Assembly (NCBI GenBank): GCA_025454955.1
Contig: JALONL010000002.1
Span: 233,856-297,855 of the forward strand
Reading direction: 5' to 3'
Origin: Bacteroidia bacterium
Lineage (GTDB): Bacteria > Bacteroidota > Bacteroidia > Palsa-965
DNA: 64,000 nt
Shown here: in pieces, positions 59,238 through 64,000 of the stretch
Numbering within the stretch: the stretch's first letter is position 1
Layout: the number at the start of each line of letters is the position of its first letter
Program-made: the position numbers and the translations under genes
Notes under the pieces: model-generated
Database searches by the model: none
Seen by the model: the letters and a program-made list of their open reading frames with translations, nothing else
Told to the model about the DNA's origin: nothing

Positions 59238-61067
59238 ATGAAAAAATCGTTCGGCAGAAAGCCGTCATCCGGTGGTTCCGGAAAATCATTTGCCGGGGGT
59301 AAAAAGCCCTACGGGAAATCCTCAAAATCAACCGGGGGCGAGCGTTTCAGCAAGTCCGACAAGCCTTTCCGCAAATCAGCTTCGGGTTTTGGCAGCGATG
59401 ATAAGCCGCGCCGTAAGTTTGACGACGAAAAGCCCAAACGCAGCTACGGCAGCAACGACGATAAGCCGCGCCGCAAATTCGACGACGAAAAACCCAAGCG
59501 CAGTTACGGAAGCAACGACGATAAGCCTTACGGAAAATCATCGTACGGAAGCGATAAGCCCAAGCGCAGCTACGGCAGCGATGACGAAAAGCCTCGTCGC
59601 AAATTCAACGACGATAAGCCTTATGGAAAATCATCGTACGGAAGCGATAAGCCAAAACGCAGCTACGGCAGCGACGATGAAAAGCCGCGCCGCAAATTCA
59701 ACGACGATAAGCCTTACGGAAAATCATCGTACGGAAGCGATAAGCCAAAACGCAGCTACGGCAGCGACGATGAAAAGCCGCGCCGCAAATTCAATGATGA
59801 TAAGCCTTACGGAAAATCATCGTACGGAAGCGATAAGCCAAAACGCAGCTACGGCAGCGATGACGAAAAGCCGCGTCGCAAATTCAACGATGATAAGCCT
59901 TACGGAAAATCATCGTACGGAAGCGATAAGCCCAAACGCAGCTACGGCAGCGATGACGAAAAACCAAAACGTACATACGGAAGCAACGACGATAAGCCAC
60001 GCCGTAAATTCGACGACGAAAAGCCAAAACGCAGCTACGGCAGCAATGATGAAAAACCCCGCCGCAAATTCGACGACGAAAAACCCAAGCGTACATACGG
60101 CAGCAACGATGATAAGCCCCGCCGCAAATTCGACGACGAAAAACCCAACAAAAAATCGCGTGGCAGCGACGAGGCCGGCAACTGGGAAGTGTTTGACGAT
60201 GCCCCCTCGGCCAGCAGTTATTTAAAGGTGGCAGAGCGTCCGGCTTTCCGCAAATCGAAAGGTGCTCCCTCGCAGTATGCCGAGGCGGCAAGCGGAACCA
60301 TACGCCTCAACCGCTTTATTGCCAACACCGGCCTCTGCTCGCGCCGCGAAGCCGACGACCTTATTGAAGCGGGTGTGGTGAAGGTAAACGGCAAAATTGT
60401 AACCGAGCTTGGCACCAAAATTTCGCCCAGCGATACGGTGCATTACGGCGACCAGCTCCTGCGCCGCGAGCGTATGCAGTATGTGCTGCTCAACAAACCC
60501 AAAGACTTTATCACCACTACCGACGATCCGCAGGAACGCAAAACCGTACTGCAGCTCGTGAGCGATGCCTGCGACGAACGCATTTACCCCGTAGGCCGCC
60601 TCGACCGCAATACCACCGGCCTGCTCCTGCTCACCAACGACGGCGACCTGGCCGAACGCCTTATGCACCCGCGCTACGGCATTCGTAAAATTTACCACGT
60701 CACCCTCGACATGGCCCTCAAAGCCGAGCACTTCGAAGCCATCGAAAACGGCATCGAACTCGAAGACGGCCCCATTAAAGCCGACGAAATAAGCTACGTG
60801 GGCGAAGGCGGAAACAAAAAAGAAGTGGGCATCGTGCTCCACTCCGGCCGCAACCGCATTGTACGCCGCATCTTCGAACACCTCGGCTATCAGGTAGTGG
60901 GCCTCGACCGCGTAGTGTATGCCGGTCTCACCAAGAAAAACCTCCCCCGCAGCCGCTGGCGTCACCTTACCGAAGAAGAAGTAGGTATGCTCAAAATGAC
61001 TACCGGAGCAGGAAGCAAGAAGGTGAAAGCGAAAACTACCGGGTACAGGAGTAAAAAGAAAGATTGA
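59238..61067 (+). CDS. rluB: RluB-type pseudouridine synthase with long repeat N-terminus
   Basis: A 609-residue protein. Residues 1-310 are a low-complexity, highly charged region built from YGS, KPKRS and RRKFDDE-type repeats, surely disordered and RNA-binding in character. The S4 domain is at about 354-400 (RLNRFIANTGLCSRREADDL). The catalytic domain is at about 410-590, with the nucleophile Asp in YPVGRLDRNTTGLLLLTNDG (about 456) and the closing motif NRIVRRIFEHLGY. RluB modifies U2605 of 23S rRNA in E. coli; the same site is likely here, but RluF-like specificity cannot be excluded. Family members are usually 240-300 residues, so half the chain is extra. Confidence 0.88.
   Translation: MKKSFGRKPSSGGSGKSFAGGKKPYGKSSKSTGGERFSKSDKPFRKSASGFGSDDKPRRKFDDEKPKRSYGSNDDKPRRKFDDEKPKRSYGSNDDKPYGKSSYGSDKPKRSYGSDDEKPRRKFNDDKPYGKSSYGSDKPKRSYGSDDEKPRRKFNDDKPYGKSSYGSDKPKRSYGSDDEKPRRKFNDDKPYGKSSYGSDKPKRSYGSDDEKPRRKFNDDKPYGKSSYGSDKPKRSYGSDDEKPKRTYGSNDDKPRRKFDDEKPKRSYGSNDEKPRRKFDDEKPKRTYGSNDDKPRRKFDDEKPNKKSRGSDEAGNWEVFDDAPSASSYLKVAERPAFRKSKGAPSQYAEAASGTIRLNRFIANTGLCSRREADDLIEAGVVKVNGKIVTELGTKISPSDTVHYGDQLLRRERMQYVLLNKPKDFITTTDDPQERKTVLQLVSDACDERIYPVGRLDRNTTGLLLLTNDGDLAERLMHPRYGIRKIYHVTLDMALKAEHFEAIENGIELEDGPIKADEISYVGEGGNKKEVGIVLHSGRNRIVRRIFEHLGYQVVGLDRVVYAGLTKKNLPRSRWRHLTEEEVGMLKMTTGAGSKKVKAKTTGYRSKKKD
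59523..59964 (+). repeat. 93-bp tandem repeats encoding 31-residue units
   Basis: Four full and one partial units of 93 bp, each encoding KPYGKSSYGSD, KPKRSYGSDDE and KPRRKFNDD in a row, nearly identical in DNA (a few synonymous changes). Shorter related 20-residue units flank them to about 60160. The unit keeps the frame, so copy number can vary freely. Confidence 0.9.
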
Positions 61068-61083
61068 GTTTGATTTACTATAA

Positions 61084-61123
61084 AAAGCGGCCGCCTCAGT
61101 GATTTGAGACGGCCGCTTTGTTT
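61084..61123 (+). terminator. Intrinsic terminator of the pseudouridine synthase gene
   Basis: Stem AAAGCGGCCG (61084-61093) / CGGCCGCTTT (61110-61119), with an inner CTC/GAG helix, followed by GTTT. It lies 16 nt after the stop. The remaining 270 bp to the next gene hold only a weak promoter candidate. Confidence 0.85.
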
Positions 61124-61290
61124 AACCGGCACTGAATCCGGGAATATTCACTAAACGGTGTGAGGAAGACATCAACCCGGCAATTAATTCATCCCTGCTT
61201 GTTTTTCAACTAAACATTTTTCACTGTTTCTGTTTACCTGTTTCATCTCCAGATAAATAACCCATCCTGCACCTTTAGCTGATCCGCTAA

Positions 61291-61322
61291 TTTGACACCC
61301 GCAAATTCATTCTGTATCTTGC
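61291..61322 (+). promoter_or_regulatory. Candidate promoter of the GT39-like gene
   Basis: TTTG (61291-61294), a 20-nt spacer and TATCTTGC (61315-61322), one base from TAnnTTTG. It lies 72 nt before the ATG at 61395. Confidence 0.4.
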
Positions 61323-61394
61323 ACAAAAATTCGGGCTCTGCCCCGAAACAGTGCCGCTGTTAAAACACCCAATCCGTTATTCACCTACAACCCA

Positions 61395-63035
61395 ATGCGT
61401 TTTATATTTCAAAAGGCATTCTTCCCCAAAAAATCACTCTGGCTTTTACTGCTTGCGGCCCTTCTTCTTATTGGTTTGTTTAATTATGTTGACACGTTTA
61501 AGAAAGGGCCTGCCGGAATACATTCCTGGAGGCAGTCTGATTGCTTTTCCATTGCCCTGAATTACTACAAAGAAAACCGCCCGTTTTTATCGCCCGAACT
61601 TCACGGCTGTTCTCCAAACGGGCCTTATGTTACCATCAGCGAATTTCCGCTCCTCAACTATCTTGCAGCAAAAATCTGGTCGGTGGCAGGTTTTCATCCG
61701 GGCTGGTACAGGCTTATTCATTTATGCTTCTGGCTGCTGGGAATGTTTAGTGTATTTCGTATTTCGGAGGGGCTGCTGCGCAACACCTGGTGGGGATTGT
61801 TAATTACACTTTTCTTTTTTTCCTCGCCCATTCTGGGGTATTACGGTTTCAGCTTTATCGCTGATGTGCCGGCACTTTGTCTTTCGCTGTTTGGAACCTA
61901 TCTGGTGTATTTGTATTACCGCAGTGCAAAAAAAAGCCGGTTGCTATTTGCTGTGCCGGTGTTTATTCTTGCTGCCTTTCTCAAGATTACGGCATTGTTT
62001 CTCCCGGCCATTATTGCAGGTGTGCTGCTGCTACAGCAAATGAAACTCATTGCCCGGGCAAAGGCTCCCCTTTTGAAAAAGCCCTGGCTGGTTATTGGTG
62101 GTTTTGCATTTATCTTTTGTGTGGTGGCGGGTTGGTATTACTACGCAGCCAAATTTAATTCCGAACACGATGCAGGCCTGTTTCTTGTGGGAACATTGCC
62201 CATCTGGGAACTCGGGTATGAGCAAATAATAAACATAGGCCGAAGTTTAATACATACACTGTTACCGGCCTATTTCTTTCGTCCCGCCTTGTTGCTGCTG
62301 TTGTTTTTATTTGTGTGGATAATATTCAACCGCAGTAAAAAAACAGCAGTAATGATGACGCTCATGTGCTTATCGTTGTTGCTGGTGTTTGCCTATCTCA
62401 TATTGTTCTATCAGGTATTTAATGTGCATGATTATTATCTCACCAACATGCTGCCTCTGGTGCTGGTGTTTGTATTAAGCATTGCCGTATATCTGCGCAT
62501 GAATCATCGGGCCATGTTTCAAAATCGCAAAGCAATTGTGCTGTTTGCCCTGCTTGTGGCGTTTCAGGTTTGGAATGCCACGGTAGAAGTACGGATGCGG
62601 TTTTCGGCACTCGATCCGCTCGTTACCAATTCGCTGTTTATGAATAATGCCGATAATGAGGCATATAAATACAACCGATGGGCAACCGATGCGCTTTACA
62701 GTGTGTGCAATAAAGCCGAACCCTGGCTGCGTAATAAAGGAATTACACGCGATACCCGTGTAGTGTGCTTCCCCGATGGCAGCATTAACATTGCGCTGGC
62801 AAAAATGGATCAGAAAGGCAATACTGATAATGGCTACGACCACCTTACCGACAGAGGCAAAAGGCTCCATGCCTTCACCCGCTACGGTGCCGAATACCTG
62901 ATTATTCTTGACAATAACATTCTCAACGACTCACTCATTAAACCCTGGACCAAGCACCCGGTTGACAGTTTGCAAAACCTGCACCTCTTCGATTTAAAAC
63001 CATACACGGATTCATTGCTGAAACTGCCGGAGTAA
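61395..63035 (+). CDS. GT39-like multi-pass membrane glycosyltransferase
   Basis: A 546-residue protein with about eleven hydrophobic helices (from about 15 to 400) and a soluble C-terminal part. The first loop contains GIHSWRQSDCFSIALNYYK, in which Arg-Gln-Ser-Asp stands where GT39/ArnT enzymes hold their catalytic Asp; ISEFPLLNYLAAKIW follows, matching the family's second motif. It probably transfers a sugar from a polyprenyl donor at the outer face of the inner membrane. The acceptor is unknown. It is a single gene flanked by terminators. Confidence 0.72.
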   Translation: MRFIFQKAFFPKKSLWLLLLAALLLIGLFNYVDTFKKGPAGIHSWRQSDCFSIALNYYKENRPFLSPELHGCSPNGPYVTISEFPLLNYLAAKIWSVAGFHPGWYRLIHLCFWLLGMFSVFRISEGLLRNTWWGLLITLFFFSSPILGYYGFSFIADVPALCLSLFGTYLVYLYYRSAKKSRLLFAVPVFILAAFLKITALFLPAIIAGVLLLQQMKLIARAKAPLLKKPWLVIGGFAFIFCVVAGWYYYAAKFNSEHDAGLFLVGTLPIWELGYEQIINIGRSLIHTLLPAYFFRPALLLLLFLFVWIIFNRSKKTAVMMTLMCLSLLLVFAYLILFYQVFNVHDYYLTNMLPLVLVFVLSIAVYLRMNHRAMFQNRKAIVLFALLVAFQVWNATVEVRMRFSALDPLVTNSLFMNNADNEAYKYNRWATDALYSVCNKAEPWLRNKGITRDTRVVCFPDGSINIALAKMDQKGNTDNGYDHLTDRGKRLHAFTRYGAEYLIILDNNILNDSLIKPWTKHPVDSLQNLHLFDLKPYTDSLLKLPE

Positions 63036-63150
63036 TTTTTACTTGTCTTCCGCTTCCATACATGATACGTATTGCTGAATGTGGGTGCTTGTAAATACCT
63101 GAAAGGTGAATACAGCAGACACAGCAGTAAAAAAAGAATGGTTGATACAT

Positions 63151-63190
63151 AACGCGGACGTCTCAATGTCTTGAGAAGGCCGCGTTGTTT
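63151..63190 (+). terminator. Intrinsic terminator of the GT39-like gene
   Basis: Outer stem AACGCGG (63151-63157) / CCGCGTT (63180-63186), inner helix TCTCA / TGAGA, then GTTTGT. It lies 115 nt after the stop and is similar in plan to the terminator at 61084-61123. Confidence 0.7.
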
Positions 63191-63220
63191 GTGAAATTGA
63201 TAGCGTTTTGTCAATACCGC

Positions 63221-63808
63221 TTATTCAACCGTAAGTGTGCCAATCTTATAGTCACTGCCCTTAGATCCATAAATCAATAAATGATTCTGATCAAGGGATA
63301 ATGATATGCGGGGGCAAAGATTCACTTCCATTCCTGCCACTTCTGTAAGCGTTTTTTTGGTCATTTCCCCGCTTTCATTCAACACAGCGACCATAGGTAC
63401 GGTTCCTTTTATTTTTTTTAAAATCTTAATATCTCTTGGATTCTTCACCTGGGCATTAGCGGGCAAATCATTGTATAAAATAACAATATGATCTTCCTTT
63501 ACAACCACATTATATGAATAGTAAATAGATTCATCACTATTCAGATTCACACTTGTACTAAGCATTACAGGTCCTATTCCTACTCCAAGCGGGCCTTGTT
63601 TCCTAATAAAATATTGTCGCTTGGGAATCATTTTAACCCAGGCAATATTGCCTTCTGAATCAATATTAACAACCAAAAGATCTCCATAATAATACATCTG
63701 GCTTGATGCACCGTTGGGGCCCTGATTGTATTGTACATTAAATTCTTCATAGATAATTACATATCCCCCATTTTCGCGCTGTATTACTTTTCCGGGCTTT
63801 GAATTCAC
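63221..63808 (-). CDS. C-terminal part of an unidentified protein, separated from its 5' part by a frameshifting insertion
   Basis: The frame with a GTG at 63808 gives 195 residues, but it stays open upstream to 63889 (adding NSIIFVYYTNNYYQAKQTKN and more). No signal peptide or domain start is visible, and the text (YYGDLLVVNIDSEGNIAWVK, MIPKRQYF, then beta-rich sequence) looks like the end of a larger exported protein. Upstream of 63889 a stop interrupts. If the 40 bp at 63872-63911 are ignored, the frame joins the open frame at 63900-64000. I therefore think this is a disrupted or switchable gene. The family is unknown. Confidence 0.6.
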   Translation of the reverse strand: MNSKPGKVIQRENGGYVIIYEEFNVQYNQGPNGASSQMYYYGDLLVVNIDSEGNIAWVKMIPKRQYFIRKQGPLGVGIGPVMLSTSVNLNSDESIYYSYNVVVKEDHIVILYNDLPANAQVKNPRDIKILKKIKGTVPMVAVLNESGEMTKKTLTEVAGMEVNLCPRISLSLDQNHLLIYGSKGSDYKIGTLTVE

Positions 63809-63871
63809 TCCGAAATTTTTTATCGGTCCGTTCTTTGTCTGTTTCGCCTGATAATAATTATTGGTGTAATA

Positions 63872-63930
63872 GACAAAAATGATGCTGTTTTAGAGACGAT
63901 CAGTCCAAGTGGACAAAAATGATGCTGTTT
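63872..63930. repeat. 19-bp direct repeat flanking a 21-bp spacer
   Basis: GACAAAAATGATGCTGTTT occurs at 63872-63890 and again, identically, at 63912-63930. The spacer is 21 bp, giving a 40-bp period, which is not a multiple of three. A small palindrome (GTCCAAGTGGAC) spans the spacer end and the second copy. Confidence 0.9.
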
Positions 63931-64000
63931 ATTTTGTTCTCTATGTTTGAGTAATTCACCACAGCAATAAATTTGTTTACCAGATCAAACGGAATCAGGC
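63900..64000 (-). CDS. 5'-side fragment of the split gene, runs off the right edge
   Basis: The minus-strand frame entering at 63998 is open to a TGA at 63902-63900 and encodes LIPFDLVNKFIAVVNYSN, then IENKINSIIFVHLD. The repeat-encoded NSIIFV is the same as at the start of the 63221 frame. Removing one repeat and the spacer would fuse the two frames as ...KINSIIFVYYTNNYYQ.... This supports one original gene. Confidence 0.5.
   Translation of the reverse strand, partial: LIPFDLVNKFIAVVNYSNIENKINSIIFVHLD

Noticed and set aside
63871..64000. End of an IS21-type insertion sequence with terminal repeats
   Set aside because: The direct repeats looked like transposon-end repeats at first. The flanking frames join cleanly when 40 bp are removed, no transposase is visible, and no inverted terminal repeat is found in the window.

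Overview
The window is chromosomal DNA from a member of the phylum Bacteroidota. Six or more large secreted proteins end in type IX secretion (T9SS) sorting domains, one of them of the gliding-motility-associated type B form. murF and alr are fused in one gene, as is usual in this phylum. Start codons mostly lack Shine-Dalgarno sites, and several promoters carry a TAnnTTTG -7 box. I see no prophage, no CRISPR array, no rRNA and no complete insertion sequence.

Layout. 1-4515: the start of an unidentified minus-strand gene, then a minus-strand operon tdk, murF-alr, Crp/Fnr regulator, flavodoxin-fold quinone reductase, with two ATGA stop/start overlaps. 4605-6739: a proline-repeat protein of unknown function and a secreted M28 peptidase. 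6745-8171: an ECF sigma factor and a probable membrane-anchored anti-sigma partner. 8769-20437: surface proteins (SprB-like/PKD type B T9SS protein, beta-propeller protein, lysyl-oxidase-like protein, BNR/Ig-like protein) around a DUF4199/LuxR pair. 20495-28505: S41-like peptidase, membrane AraC regulator, membrane patatin phospholipase, thioredoxin-like lipoprotein and an AbiEii-type toxin with its partner. 28586-36977: ALDH7-type dehydrogenase, gpsA, two multi-pass membrane proteins (one GT39), purN and a GNAT-membrane fusion. 37063-39201: a secreted cyclophilin, then a tRNA(CAT) gene flanked by two broken copies of itself and a GIY-YIG nuclease gene. 39202-43511: metallophosphoesterase, SpoIIE-type phosphatase, membrane redoxin, HAD hydrolase. 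43581-55247: one 3888-residue repeat adhesin, 18% of the window. 55515-64000: small conserved genes, yraN, a phosphoesterase, a secreted trypsin-like protease, an RluB-type pseudouridine synthase with a long repeat tail, a GT39-like membrane protein, and a gene apparently split by a 40-bp insertion.

The most unusual locus is 38231-39066. The intact tRNA gene is accompanied by two tRNA fragments in which the anticodon-loop segment is replaced by the same 19-nt GC-rich hairpin, once in each orientation. A GIY-YIG endonuclease gene sits between duplicated tRNA-3'-half/pyrimidine-tract/terminator modules. This looks like a small tRNA-targeting element. Other points of note are a bacterial lysyl oxidase homologue that keeps the copper His triad and candidate cofactor Lys and Tyr, the three-unit higher-order repeat in the giant adhesin, and a possible phase-variable frameshift at the right edge. 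All functional calls come from reading the sequence without database searches.
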